38,165 nt of DNA from Phycisphaerales bacterium Planc_01 (lineage in GTDB: Bacteria > Planctomycetota > Phycisphaerae > Sedimentisphaerales > Anaerobacaceae), in NCBI GenBank assembly GCA_001603075.1, contig LVBB01000080.1, positions 1 to 38,165 on the forward strand. Direction: 5' to 3'. Shown in pieces: positions 7,266 to 15,719 of this stretch. The notes under the pieces are model-generated. The model was not told where the DNA came from. It made no database searches and saw nothing but the letters and a program-made list of their open reading frames with translations. Both the position numbers and the translations under genes were made by a program. Positions within the stretch are counted from its first letter, which is position 1, and the number at the start of each line of letters is the position of its first letter.

Positions 7266-9098
7266 ATGTATGAGGCAGTAAGGTCGAAGGCGATGCGAAC
7301 GGGGCAGGTAGAGAATTCGGGTCCCACCACCACTGAGAGCGCCGATGTGCGGCGTGAGCGGATCGCCATCACGGTGTTCGGCTCGCTGGTGGTGCTGGGT
7401 TTTCTGGGTCTGATCTGGCGCTGCTACCACCTTCAGTGCGCCTCGGCGGACCACTATGCCCAGTTGAGCCTTCGTCAGCAGTGCGCTTATCTGCCGCTGG
7501 AGCCGCAGCGCGGGGCGATCCTGGACTGTCGCGGCCGGGTACTGGCGGCCAGCAACCAGATTCGCACGGTCTTCGTCGATCCCAAGATCATCGACAACCC
7601 GAAGGAGACGGCCAACGCCCTGGCGCCGATCCTCGATTTGCCGGCGCATGAGATCTGCAAAATGATCACCGATCGAGGGGCGTTTCGATATGCGCCGATC
7701 ACGACGGGAGTCGATTCGGAGACGGCGGAGGCGGCGCGACTGATCCACGGGGTGGGGGTTCAGTATGGCTGGCAGCGGCACTACCCGATGGGCCGGCTGA
7801 CGAGCCATGTGGCCGGCTATACCAGCAGCGACAACCGCGGGCTCGGGGGCATCGAATACGAATTTGACGCGGAGCTGCGCGGGGAGGGGGCCCGGCACGT
7901 GTTCTTCGTCGACGTACAGCGGCGGCCCCTGTCGTTTGCCGTCGGGCAGCGCAGCGGCGACAACGGCATGCCCACCAACGGCGACAGCGTCATCCTGACG
8001 ATCGACAGCACGATCCAGCAGTTCGTCCGGGAAGAGCTGATCAAGCAGTACAAGGCGTTCGAGGCCGAGGCGGCAATGGCGATCGTGGCCGATCCCCGCT
8101 CGGGGGCGATCCTGGCGATGGTCTCGCTTCCGGACTTCGCCCCGGAGGACATCAGCCGCACCGATCCGAACTACTTCCTTAACCGGGTTCTGACCGACCA
8201 GTACGAGCCGGGCAGCATCATCAAGCCGTTCAGCGCCGCGATCGCGCTGGACACCGGGGTGGTCAACACGCACGAAACGATCTTCTGCGAGCACGGCAAC
8301 TACCGCGGCCGGGGCTTCGGGAGGATCGGAGAGTATCGCCAAGGCTTCGGCGACCTGACCCTTCGCGAGATCCTCCAGCATTCGAGCAACATCGGCATGG
8401 CCAAGCTCGGCCAGCGGATGGGCGCCGAGCGGTTGTACGAAGGGCTGACGCTGTTCGGGTTCGGCAAACGGATCGGGATCGACCTGCCGGGCGAGGGCGA
8501 GGGCCTGCTCCGTCCGCCGTCGGAATGGACCGGCTACAGCGTTACCCGCATCCCGTTCGGCCAGGAGATTTCGGTCACCGCTATCCAGCTCGTGCGGGCG
8601 TTGTGCATGCTGGCCAACGGCGGGCGTCTGGTGCGTCCGCACGTGATCAAGGCGGTCGTCAAGCCGGACGGCTCGGTCGTCGATACCCGACCACCGGCCT
8701 TGCGCGTCGGCTACGTCATCAAGCCCCAGGTCGCCAAGTGGATCGTTCAGGACGCCATGACCGCCGTGGTCAACGACGGCACGGGCAAGAAGGCCCAGCT
8801 CGAACGGTGGCAGGTCTTCGGAAAGACCGGCACCGCGCAACTGGCCCGCAGCGACGGTCGCGGCTATGAGGAGCGGGCCTACGTCGCGTCGTTCATGGGC
8901 GGCGCGCCCGCCGAGGACCCGCGAGTCGTCGTGCTCGTCTCCGTCCGCCGACCCAACTACGCCTTGCGCAAAGGCTACACCGGCGGCACCATCGCGGCCC
9001 CCGTCGCCGCCGCGATCATCGAACGGACCCTGACCTACCTCGAAGGCCCCCAAAGACCCGCCGCCACAGAGACCCTCGCCCGCACCGGCCGCCCGTGA
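7266..9098 (+). CDS. ftsI: Septal class B penicillin-binding protein (peptidoglycan D,D-transpeptidase FtsI/PBP3)
   Basis: FtsI cross-links septal peptidoglycan. The 610-residue protein has a short cytoplasmic tail, one transmembrane helix near residues 35-57 (ITVFGSLVVLGFLGLIW), a dimerisation/pedestal domain beginning LEPQRGAILDCRGRVLA, and a transpeptidase domain. The active-site motifs are complete: SxxK as S317-I-I-K320 in YEPGSIIKPF, SxN as S373-S374-N375, and KTG at 520-522 in FGKTGTAQ. There are no PASTA repeats. ATG 7266 is the upstream limit and lacks a strong ribosome-binding site; ATG 7293 is an alternative. It ends the division cluster: murE, murF, mraY and ftsW do not follow, and the next genes point the other way. 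Confidence 0.93.
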   Translation: MYEAVRSKAMRTGQVENSGPTTTESADVRRERIAITVFGSLVVLGFLGLIWRCYHLQCASADHYAQLSLRQQCAYLPLEPQRGAILDCRGRVLAASNQIRTVFVDPKIIDNPKETANALAPILDLPAHEICKMITDRGAFRYAPITTGVDSETAEAARLIHGVGVQYGWQRHYPMGRLTSHVAGYTSSDNRGLGGIEYEFDAELRGEGARHVFFVDVQRRPLSFAVGQRSGDNGMPTNGDSVILTIDSTIQQFVREELIKQYKAFEAEAAMAIVADPRSGAILAMVSLPDFAPEDISRTDPNYFLNRVLTDQYEPGSIIKPFSAAIALDTGVVNTHETIFCEHGNYRGRGFGRIGEYRQGFGDLTLREILQHSSNIGMAKLGQRMGAERLYEGLTLFGFGKRIGIDLPGEGEGLLRPPSEWTGYSVTRIPFGQEISVTAIQLVRALCMLANGGRLVRPHVIKAVVKPDGSVVDTRPPALRVGYVIKPQVAKWIVQDAMTAVVNDGTGKKAQLERWQVFGKTGTAQLARSDGRGYEERAYVASFMGGAPAEDPRVVVLVSVRRPNYALRKGYTGGTIAAPVAAAIIERTLTYLEGPQRPAATETLARTGRP

Positions 9099-9147
9099 GA
9101 GCTGTTGGGTCTGACGGTAGCGTATGCGAGAGCATCCTGGCCTTTGT

Positions 9148-9263
9148 GTGGCAGCCTCAAGCCCGCAGGGCTTGGGGATGGTTCTCGTCCAGGGCGCCCA
9201 TCTGCCATCGCCTCGGTGGCCAACTTCCCCATCCCCAAACGCTGGCACGTTTGAGGCTGCCAC
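9148..9263. repeat. 116-bp composite inverted repeat between convergent ftsI and mrdA
   Basis: Outer arms GTGGCAGCCTCAA (9148-9160) and its exact complement (9251-9263) enclose inner arms TTGGGGATGG (9172-9181) and CCATCCCCAA (9229-9238). A small GCCC...GGGC hairpin lies at 9161-9171. The layout is of two facing copies of one ~34-bp REP-like unit. It lies in the only gap between the division and elongation clusters and could fold as a two-way terminator. Part of the unit (CCATCCCCAAGCCCTG as read on the minus strand at 9166-9181) recurs at 36092-36107. Confidence 0.75.
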
Positions 9264-9286
9264 CCGGAGTGGCGCTGGTCTTGACA

Positions 9287-11443
9287 CTATCGGTTTGCGG
9301 CAGCGGGGCGGGTGGGGATGGGCATGTCGGCGGGGGTGCCGACGTAGCCGGCGTCGACGCAGAACTGGATGACGTCGCGAGCGACGGGTGCGGCGTCGCG
9401 GGAGCCGTGCTGGCCGCCTTCGATGATGACGGCGAAGGCGATCTTGGCGCCTTCGTTGTCTTCGGCGAATCCGGCGAACCAGGCGTGATAGGGCCTTTCG
9501 GTCGATCCGGTCTTGCCGAGGACCTTGACGCCCTGGGCGGCCAGTCCGCTGGGTCGGAAGGCATCGCGTCCGGTTCCTCCGGTTTCGTTGACGACGGCGT
9601 CCATGCCGTCGTAGATGACCTGGAGGGTCTCGGGCGCGATGTGCAGATCGTCGGTCTGCTCGGGTGGGACGGGCGCCTCGGGTTTGACGAACAGACGGGC
9701 GGGTCGAGCCAGTCCGCCGCGAGCGAGCGTGGCAAAGGAGTTGGCGACCTGGAGGGGGCTGGCCCAGAGGTTGCCCTGTCCGATGCCGAAGAGGCGCTTG
9801 TCCACATCGCGCAACGGCGGCAGTTCGTCGAGTGAGGCGATCGTTGTCGTGGGCCGTTGCCAACTGATCTGGCCCTGGGCCTGGATCAGTTGTCGTGGCT
9901 CGATTTCATCCGAGGGCGTGGGGGGGTAGTTCAGCGCGACGCGGCGTCCGTAGCCGAACCGGTAGAGCCACTGCTGGAGCACGGTTCGGTCGATGCGGTC
10001 GGCGACGTGGGAGAAGTAGATATTGCAGCTACCCTTGATCGCATTGCGGCCGTTGTTGTCCCAGCGAACGTCGTGACCGATGCCGTGGTCCCGGAAGATC
10101 CAGCAGCGGGGCCAGCCCTGGGGCGGGACCGCTGACGGGCAGTGGATGATCTCGTTGGCGGTGACGACCTTCTCCTGGAGTCCGGCGATCAGGATCAGAG
10201 GTTTGACGGACGAGCCGGGGGGGTATTGCTGGCTGATCGCTCGGTTCCACAGGGGGTGGTTCGGATCGCCGATCAGGGCGCCATACTCGTAGCGGACGCG
10301 ATTGAGATCGTATGTGGGGGTCGAGACGAGCGCGAGGATGTCGCCGGTGCGGACCTGGATCACCACGACCGCCGAGGGGGCGAGATAGTTGGCATTGAGG
10401 GTCCGGTCGGTCAGGTAGTTCTCGATCCGTCGCTGGAGCTCGATGTCGAGCGTCAGTTGGATGTCCTGGCCGAAGACGGTCTCGCTCTGGCGGATGAGTT
10501 TGCGGTCGATGTCGTAGACCAGCTCTCCGCGTCGGCCTCGCAGGATGGCCTCGCAGACGTACTCGACGCCGGGGCGTCGCCCACAGACTTCGCCTTCGCG
10601 GTAGCTGGCGAGGCGGTCGTGCTTGAGCAGTTCGGTGTAGTGGTCGGCTTCGGCCGGGCCGACCCAGCCGATGGTCTGGGCGGCGGTCGAGCCATAGGGG
10701 TACTGCCGCTGGCCCTTGGGGACGATGCTCACGTCGTTGATGTCCATGAACTCGATCTGGGCGGCGAAGATGTCGTCTTCGGTCTCCAGTTCGAGCAACG
10801 GCTCGCTGTCGTACATGCCGGCGAGGTCGTCGACGCGGGCGATCCGCCGCAGCCGCTCGGCCCGGTCGGGGTAGCGATGCGCGAAGTCGGCCTCGGCCTC
10901 GGACTGGGGGATGCTGTTGATTCGGCCGTCGTAGCGGGCCACGAGATTGGGGTCGGGCCCGCCGCGGACCCAGGCGATGAACGTCCGGAGGTTCCACTTG
11001 GCTTCATTGAGGCTCCGGATTCGCCCTTCGATCGTGCCGGGATCGGCGCCGAAGGCGCTGCAATCGTTGATGATTCGCTGGAGGTCCGCGCGTTTGATCT
11101 CGACCTCCTTCTGCAGGTCGTACAGGACCGAGGGATTGGCCCGGTCGCGGGCCAGCAGCTCCATCGCCTCGACGACGCGGTCGTCGTGGAATCGGGTGAG
11201 GCGGTAATCGACGGCGATCTGGAACTGGGGGCTGTCGGTGGCGAGGACGCGTCCTTTTCGGTCGAGGATCCGGCCGCGAAGGGTGTTGAGCTGGCGGGAG
11301 CGGCCGCGCTGGCGCTTGAGGGCGGCGATCTCGTCCTGGAGCGAGGAGTCGGCCAGCAACTGCATCTGCATCAGCCGCAGCAGGCCGATCAGCAGCAACG
11401 ACAGGCTCATTCCGATGAATATCTTGACGCGTTTGTCGTACAT
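9287..11443 (-). CDS. mrdA: Elongation class B penicillin-binding protein (PBP2/MrdA type)
   Basis: PBP2 is the transpeptidase of the rod complex, working with MreB/C/D. The 718-residue protein has one N-terminal transmembrane helix (about 7-25, IFIGMSLSLLLIGLLRLM), a pedestal domain starting LNTLRGRILDRKGRVLATD, and a transpeptidase domain with S411-S-V-K414 in PPGSSVKPL, S472-C-N474 in KGSCNIYF, and KTG at 644-646 in LGKTGSTERPYHAWFAGF. It is about 85 residues longer than E. coli PBP2; the excess lies in the region between the pedestal start and SxxK (about 100-280). It is the last gene of the mre unit, 16 bases after mreD. The name follows from context; by motif alone it is a class B PBP. 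Confidence 0.92.
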   Translation of the reverse strand: MYDKRVKIFIGMSLSLLLIGLLRLMQMQLLADSSLQDEIAALKRQRGRSRQLNTLRGRILDRKGRVLATDSPQFQIAVDYRLTRFHDDRVVEAMELLARDRANPSVLYDLQKEVEIKRADLQRIINDCSAFGADPGTIEGRIRSLNEAKWNLRTFIAWVRGGPDPNLVARYDGRINSIPQSEAEADFAHRYPDRAERLRRIARVDDLAGMYDSEPLLELETEDDIFAAQIEFMDINDVSIVPKGQRQYPYGSTAAQTIGWVGPAEADHYTELLKHDRLASYREGEVCGRRPGVEYVCEAILRGRRGELVYDIDRKLIRQSETVFGQDIQLTLDIELQRRIENYLTDRTLNANYLAPSAVVVIQVRTGDILALVSTPTYDLNRVRYEYGALIGDPNHPLWNRAISQQYPPGSSVKPLILIAGLQEKVVTANEIIHCPSAVPPQGWPRCWIFRDHGIGHDVRWDNNGRNAIKGSCNIYFSHVADRIDRTVLQQWLYRFGYGRRVALNYPPTPSDEIEPRQLIQAQGQISWQRPTTTIASLDELPPLRDVDKRLFGIGQGNLWASPLQVANSFATLARGGLARPARLFVKPEAPVPPEQTDDLHIAPETLQVIYDGMDAVVNETGGTGRDAFRPSGLAAQGVKVLGKTGSTERPYHAWFAGFAEDNEGAKIAFAVIIEGGQHGSRDAAPVARDVIQFCVDAGYVGTPADMPIPTRPAAANR

Positions 11444-11459
11444 GGCGATTCGATCCGAC

Positions 11460-11972
11460 CTAATGTTGGCGACGCCTGCGCCTCGATCGGTTCATGTGCA
11501 TCCACCAGCCCACCGGCAGGAATACGAAAGGCCCGATGACGCCCGAGAGGGCCGGCTGCCAGAAGCACTGGCGGGCGATGCTGAACGCGGCCGGCTCGGC
11601 CCGCAGATAGGCCAGCAGGTGGCTGGCGACGGCGGTGAGGATGCCCATGGCGAAGATGGCGGCCGCCTGGAAGGGCAGTCGCTGGATCGCGATGACGTTG
11701 TGCAGGTCGTTGAGCAGGGTCCCGAAGACGCCGAAGCTGATGATGCGCGGGCCCATGAAGCCGGCGGTCGGGCTGGCCAGGTCGGCGGCGAGACCGATGG
11801 CGAACGAGGCGATCACGGCTTCGGTCGGGTCGCAGCGGACGGCGAAGAACACCAGCAGGATCAGCAGCAGGTCGGGTTTGATGTTGGCGTTGAGGATCCA
11901 GATCATGTCCACGAACGTCGTTTGCAGGATGGCGGCGACGAGAACGAGCACGGCAAACCGGAGCCAACGCAT
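11460..11972 (-). CDS. mreD: Rod shape-determining membrane protein MreD
   Basis: MreD is a polytopic inner-membrane component of the elongasome. The 170-residue product is almost wholly hydrophobic, with about five membrane segments. It shows the usual beginning (LRFAVLVLVAAILQTTFVD), a KPDLLLILLVFFAV segment and a GLAADLASPTAGFMGPRIISF block resembling the family's G-x-x-x-D motif. The tail is strongly basic (RSRRRRRQH). It lies between mreC (56 bases upstream) and mrdA (16 bases downstream), as expected. Confidence 0.88.
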   Translation of the reverse strand: MRWLRFAVLVLVAAILQTTFVDMIWILNANIKPDLLLILLVFFAVRCDPTEAVIASFAIGLAADLASPTAGFMGPRIISFGVFGTLLNDLHNVIAIQRLPFQAAAIFAMGILTAVASHLLAYLRAEPAAFSIARQCFWQPALSGVIGPFVFLPVGWWMHMNRSRRRRRQH

Positions 11973-12028
11973 TCAGTCACACCTCCGGCCGGTCGCTGCG
12001 GCGGTCGTGTTGTTAGGCTCGAACGCCA

Positions 12029-12865
12029 TCACCTTTCGGAGACGATGACGGCCACGCTGGTCAGGTTGGCGATGTCGCAGACGGTCCGCACGCGGATGCT
12101 CCACAGCATCGGGTTGTCGGGGTCTCGTCGGGAATCGACCACCTCGGCCGCGACGATCGGGATGCTTGGGAAGCCCGGCGTGTTCAGGGCGTAGACGCGG
12201 TCGCCGGGGCGGGCCTGCCGCCCGGCGGGGACCTGGGAGATTTCCGCCATGCCCGAGCCGCGGCCCACCATAACGCCTCGCGCATCCAGCTCGTCCACGC
12301 GGACGGGAAGCCGCGACGTCGGGTCGGTGATCAGTTTGATCCGCGCTGTCTGGGCCGAGACGGCCGAGACGACCCCGATCACGCTCAGGTCGCCCAGCAC
12401 GTACTGTCCGACGGCCAGGCCGTCCTCCTGGCCCCGATCGACCATCAGCTCGCTCTGGGCCTGCCCGGTGAGAGAGATGACGCCGGCCTGCTGAAAACTC
12501 ATGCGGTTCCATTCCGGGACATTCCGAAGGCGGGCCAGCTCGTCGATCTTCCGCTGCGCCTCGTCCAACTGCGCCTCGCGGTTGGCCAGATGGTTTCGCA
12601 GCTTGTGGTGCTGGGCCTGGAGCTTGGCCAGTTTGTCCTGCAACTGCCGATGGGTGTCGGTCGTGCGTCCGGGTTCGTTCATCGGGGCCGTGCGCGACGC
12701 GACGGTCACCTGCCGCCCGACCGACAGCGGCCAACTGAACAGCCGCGCATAGGCCAACTGGAGCCTGCCCGTCACGGAGGCCGGGCTGAACAGAAAGATC
12801 AGCCCCCCGAGCACGCAATAGGTAAACGTCATTCGCTTGGATGTCTTGACCCACTTGCCTGTCAT
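12029..12865 (-). CDS. mreC: Rod shape-determining protein MreC
   Basis: MreC is a bitopic scaffold that joins cytoplasmic MreB to periplasmic wall synthases. From ATG 12865 the protein is 278 residues: a basic start, a transmembrane helix around residues 13-30 (TYCVLGGLIFLFSP), a coiled coil (about 60-105, rich in LQ/KL/RN), and beta-barrel repeats with the family's VISLTGQAQSELMVDRGQEDGLAVGQYVLGD region; key residues are Asp-Arg-Gly and Gly-Leu. The frame is open to 12931, but the extra Arg-rich residues are unusual for the family, and neither start has a strong ribosome-binding site. It is followed by mreD. Confidence 0.9.
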   Translation of the reverse strand: MTGKWVKTSKRMTFTYCVLGGLIFLFSPASVTGRLQLAYARLFSWPLSVGRQVTVASRTAPMNEPGRTTDTHRQLQDKLAKLQAQHHKLRNHLANREAQLDEAQRKIDELARLRNVPEWNRMSFQQAGVISLTGQAQSELMVDRGQEDGLAVGQYVLGDLSVIGVVSAVSAQTARIKLITDPTSRLPVRVDELDARGVMVGRGSGMAEISQVPAGRQARPGDRVYALNTPGFPSIPIVAAEVVDSRRDPDNPMLWSIRVRTVCDIANLTSVAVIVSER

Positions 12866-12943
12866 AACGATCGGCTCAATGGACACGGCACAAACCGCCC
12901 GGCGCCACGGACGACGCACAGGCCGGCCCATAGCACTACGCCG

Positions 12944-13999
12944 TCATTCCCACCCGCGTTCGCTGTGGTCCATTGTGTCTTTCCAGATCTCCAGGTTCTC
13001 GAGATAGACGCTTGTGCCCCGGGCCACGCAACTGAGCGGGTCCTCGACGGTGTGGACCTTCAGGCCTGTGGCATTGTTCAGGACGATGTCCAGCCCTCGC
13101 AGGCAGGAGCCCCCGCCGCAGATGTGAATGCCGTTCTCGATCAGGTCGGCCGCGAGTTCCGGCTCGGCCTTCTCCAGCGTCGTCGTGACCGCATCGATGA
13201 TCGCGGTGATGGGGTCCTTCAGCGCCTCGCGAATCTCCTCACTGGTGATGACGATTTTCCGGGGCAGGCCGCTGATGGTGTCGCGTCCGGCAATCTCCAT
13301 CGTCAACTCCTCGTCAAGCGGGGCCGCCGAACCGATGGCGATCTTGACCTTCTCGGCCCTCGCCTCGCCGATCAGGAGGTTGTACGTCTTCTTGAGATGA
13401 TTGATCACCGCCTCGTCCATGTCGTCCCCGCCGATACGGATTGACTCGGCGGTCGCGATGTCGGCCAGGCTCATGATGGCCACCTCGGTGGTTCCGCCGC
13501 CGATATCGACGATCATCGAGGCGGTCGGCTCGGTGATGGGAAGGCCCGCCCCGATCCCGGCGGCCATCGGCTCATCGACCAGATACACCTTGCGGGCGCC
13601 GGCGCGCTCGGCGCTGTCGACCACGGCGCGGCGCTCGACGGCGGTGATGCCGCTGGGGACCGCGATGACCACGCGCGGACGGACCAGGCCGCCCCGCCCG
13701 TGCACTTTGCGGATGAAATAGCTCAGCATCGCCTCCGTGACTTCGAAGTCGCTGATGACCCCATCCTTGAGCGGACGGATCGCGCTGATCGAGCCGGGGG
13801 TCTTTCCGAGCATCTCGCGGGCCACCAGGCCCACCGCTTCCCCGTCGTTCAGGACGATATTGGTCCCTTTGCGGACCGCGACCACGGATGGCTCGTTCAG
13901 GACGATGCCCTTGTCCCGGACGCACACCAGGGTCGAACAGGTACCGAGGTCGATACCCATATCCATGCTGAACATCCCGAGGATCGAATCCAATAGCAC
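12944..13999 (-). CDS. mreB: Rod shape-determining actin homologue MreB
   Basis: MreB filaments orient lateral wall synthesis. The 351-residue protein carries the actin-fold ATP-binding motifs: phosphate 1 MGIDLGTCSTLVCVRDKGIV (family IDLGTANT; here Cys-Ser replaces Ala-Asn), the GKTPG segment, VIAVPSGITAVERRAV, phosphate 2 MIVDIGGGTTEVAIMS, and the adenosine motif GIHICGGGSCLRGLD. The start is GTG 13999, well supported by AAAGGAG 7 bases upstream. The gene follows a 51-residue membrane protein gene and precedes mreC in a six-gene unit. The C-terminus (WKDTMDHSERGWE) is acidic and polar. Confidence 0.96.
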   Translation of the reverse strand: MLLDSILGMFSMDMGIDLGTCSTLVCVRDKGIVLNEPSVVAVRKGTNIVLNDGEAVGLVAREMLGKTPGSISAIRPLKDGVISDFEVTEAMLSYFIRKVHGRGGLVRPRVVIAVPSGITAVERRAVVDSAERAGARKVYLVDEPMAAGIGAGLPITEPTASMIVDIGGGTTEVAIMSLADIATAESIRIGGDDMDEAVINHLKKTYNLLIGEARAEKVKIAIGSAAPLDEELTMEIAGRDTISGLPRKIVITSEEIREALKDPITAIIDAVTTTLEKAEPELAADLIENGIHICGGGSCLRGLDIVLNNATGLKVHTVEDPLSCVARGTSVYLENLEIWKDTMDHSERGWE

Positions 14000-14071
14000 G
14001 AGGCGACTCCTTTCTCAGTTGGCCATTGGATATTGTCGCGGGCCGTAGGCGAGATCGTCAAGAGGATTCTG

Positions 14072-14227
14072 TCAGGGCATGCCAAAAATCGTGCCGTACT
14101 GGCTGTAGCACTGGATGGCCACGAAGGCGGCGGTCGCCAGCACCGCGCCGAAGGCGACGGCCAGAATGGCCGTGTAGAGATTGCTGGGCACGGCGATCTT
14201 GGCGGAGCGTTGGGGCATCGGACTCAT
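14072..14227 (-). CDS. 51-residue single-pass membrane protein upstream of mreB
   Basis: This gene is easily missed because of its size. ATG 14227 has GGGAGG (14239-14244) 10 bases upstream and the frame ends in TGA at 14072-14074, giving 51 residues. The product starts MSPMPQRSAKIAVPSNLY, continues with a hydrophobic helix (about residues 19-38, TAILAVAFGAVLATAAFVAI) and ends QCYSQYGTIFGMP. I recognise no named family. It lies between the coiled-coil gene (67 bases upstream) and mreB (73 bases downstream), all on the minus strand, so it is probably co-transcribed with the shape genes. A structural link to the elongasome is a guess from position. Confidence 0.7.
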   Translation of the reverse strand: MSPMPQRSAKIAVPSNLYTAILAVAFGAVLATAAFVAIQCYSQYGTIFGMP

Positions 14228-14293
14228 GTGGGGTCAACCTCCCGGCTTCGAGGCGACCGGGCCGACGGGCGGTCCGGTCGCGATGGATTCACG

Positions 14294-15166
14294 TCACAGA
14301 TTGGTTGCGGCGGCGTCCCCGATGCGAGGCGGCACCTGGATCCTCTCGAGAATGCCGACCGACTGATCGGGCCCGACTTCGAGGATGCGAACGTCACAGA
14401 CGAACTGCTGGTCTCGGGTGACATGGAACCGCATATCCGGGCGGACGCCGGCGGCCGAACCGATCGACAGCTCGGCCAGGGCGTTTCGGATGTCCACGGC
14501 GGTGACGCGCGCGTTCAGGTTGATGTCCCTGGCGACCGGGGCGGCCGGCTGGACGAGCCCGGTCCGCTGCGTCACGGGGGCCGGTGTTGCCGCAGCCTTG
14601 CCGTACTGCCGCAGATACTGGCTCAGACGCATCTCAAGGTCCTGGTTGGCCTCGATCAACTGACGGGTCTTCTCCTCCAACTGCGCGACGATGGCCATCT
14701 TCTCCATCAGTGCGTGGTCGGTCTCCGCCAGTTCCTTGCTCAGACGCGTCCGATCGGCTTCGAGAGCGGCCACCTGCTGCTGGGCCACCTGCGCCAACTG
14801 CATCTGACTGGATTGCAGTTCGTTGGCCTGCTGGACCGACGCGCCCATGTCCCGGACCCGCTGGGCCATCTGGGTGTTCTCCCGCTGGACGCTTGCGAGC
14901 TTGGCCTCGAGATCGGAGATGGTCACCTTCAGCCCGCTCATCTGGGCTTCGATGTCCCGTCGCATCTGGTCGGCCTGGTCCTTGGCGGCGGCCAGATCGT
15001 TCTGCGCGGCCTCACGCGCCGTACGGGCGGCTCGCCAGTCTCGGTCCAGCTTGTCGGCCCGTTCCTTCTGATTGGTCGCATTGGCGACGTAGGTCACCAC
15101 GATGCCGCACAGGAAGATGGAAAAGACTGTCAGCAGGACAATCAGAACCTTCGTAAGCGTACTCAA
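14294..15166 (-). CDS. Membrane-anchored coiled-coil protein, first gene of the mre unit
   Basis: The product is 290 residues: a short N-terminus, one transmembrane helix (about 7-27, VLIVLLTVFSIFLCGIVVTY), then about 150 residues of Ala/Gln/Glu/Leu-rich heptad-like sequence predicted to be a long coiled coil. A globular C-terminal part follows (about 210-290, NLNARVTAVDIRNALAELSIG ... FVCDVRILEVGPDQSVGILE; key feature, beta-rich VT/VR strands). The start is TTG 15166, supported by AAAGGAG 6 bases upstream and a promoter at 15324-15352. I know no named family. Topology places most of it outside the cytoplasm. It could be an envelope scaffold acting with MreC; this is inferred from operon position. 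Confidence 0.8.
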   Translation of the reverse strand: MSTLTKVLIVLLTVFSIFLCGIVVTYVANATNQKERADKLDRDWRAARTAREAAQNDLAAAKDQADQMRRDIEAQMSGLKVTISDLEAKLASVQRENTQMAQRVRDMGASVQQANELQSSQMQLAQVAQQQVAALEADRTRLSKELAETDHALMEKMAIVAQLEEKTRQLIEANQDLEMRLSQYLRQYGKAAATPAPVTQRTGLVQPAAPVARDINLNARVTAVDIRNALAELSIGSAAGVRPDMRFHVTRDQQFVCDVRILEVGPDQSVGILERIQVPPRIGDAAATNL

Positions 15167-15323
15167 GACAGGCTCCTTTCACCAATCAGTACGTTCTTGC
15201 AGATCTCCGACACCCCATGCTATCGGACGTTGGGCCATGTTTCTCAGGGCAGTTGGGAGAGCCTCATTCGTGCAAGAGTTCAGTAACTCCAACCCACGTC
15301 CCATACGACTACTGCGTACTATA

Positions 15324-15352
15324 ATTTTACGCCCAGGCCCCCAAAAGGTCAA
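15324..15352 (-). promoter_or_regulatory. Promoter of the coiled-coil/mreBCD/mrdA unit
   Basis: On the minus strand TTGACC (15347-15352) is followed by a 17-base spacer and TAAAAT (15324-15329). Transcription would start near 15317, leaving a leader of about 150 bases before the TTG start at 15166. No other good promoter was seen before mrdA, so the six genes may form one transcript of about 6 kb. Confidence 0.7.
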
Positions 15353-15586
15353 GTCATTTTTCCTAAATCGCCCAAATAGAATGGGCTTATGTGCTTTGCG
15401 GCGGCGACCGCCGCCGATAGCGATGAGGCCTTCATTGTTATCGGGCGTCGGATGAGGCTGTTCGTAGTGGGCTCGTAAGGGCCTATGGTGGGGCGATGTC
15501 CGCCAGAGGCGGATCGCCCCTACGGGGGGGATAACACCGGGCCGGTGCTGCGACAAGTTGAAGTGCCGAGGGGCCGGGCATGGCCC
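15353..15586. other. Divergent intergenic region with hairpins
   Basis: No gene is supported between the mre promoter and the prepilin promoter. Two hairpins are visible: GCGGCGG-CGA-CCGCCGC (15398-15414), and a larger palindrome at 15490-15520, GGGGCGAT...ATCGCCCC with inner TCCGCC/GGCGGA arms and a 3-base AGA centre region. The second looks like a REP-type dispersed element. Confidence 0.55.
15490..15520. repeat. REP-like palindrome
   Basis: Arms GGGGCGAT (15490-15497) and ATCGCCCC (15513-15520), together with inner TCCGCC and GGCGGA, give a near-perfect 14-bp stem with one unpaired base. It is followed by TACGGGGGGG. There is no T-run, so it is more likely a repetitive palindromic element than an intrinsic terminator. 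Confidence 0.55.
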
Positions 15587-15616
15587 TTGATCGTGGCGGG
15601 GGCAAAGCGGTATGAT
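15587..15616 (+). promoter_or_regulatory. Promoter for the prepilin-like gene
   Basis: TTGATC (15587-15592), an 18-base spacer and TATGAT (15611-15616). The predicted transcript starts near 15623, about 97 bases before the ATG at 15720. Confidence 0.6.
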
Positions 15617-15719
15617 GGAGGCGACGGGCATGGACCGGTCGCATGCCGACGGTCGTCGGGACGGCCTTGGGCGGCCTTCCTGTGGACCGTGCCCCCGACG
15701 CATCAGACGGAGCCGGACC

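Noticed and set aside
7203-9863. 886-codon minus-strand frame across ftsI
   Set aside because: It is antisense to a complete PBP with all motifs, has no family features, and is rich in Arg/Pro/Gly.
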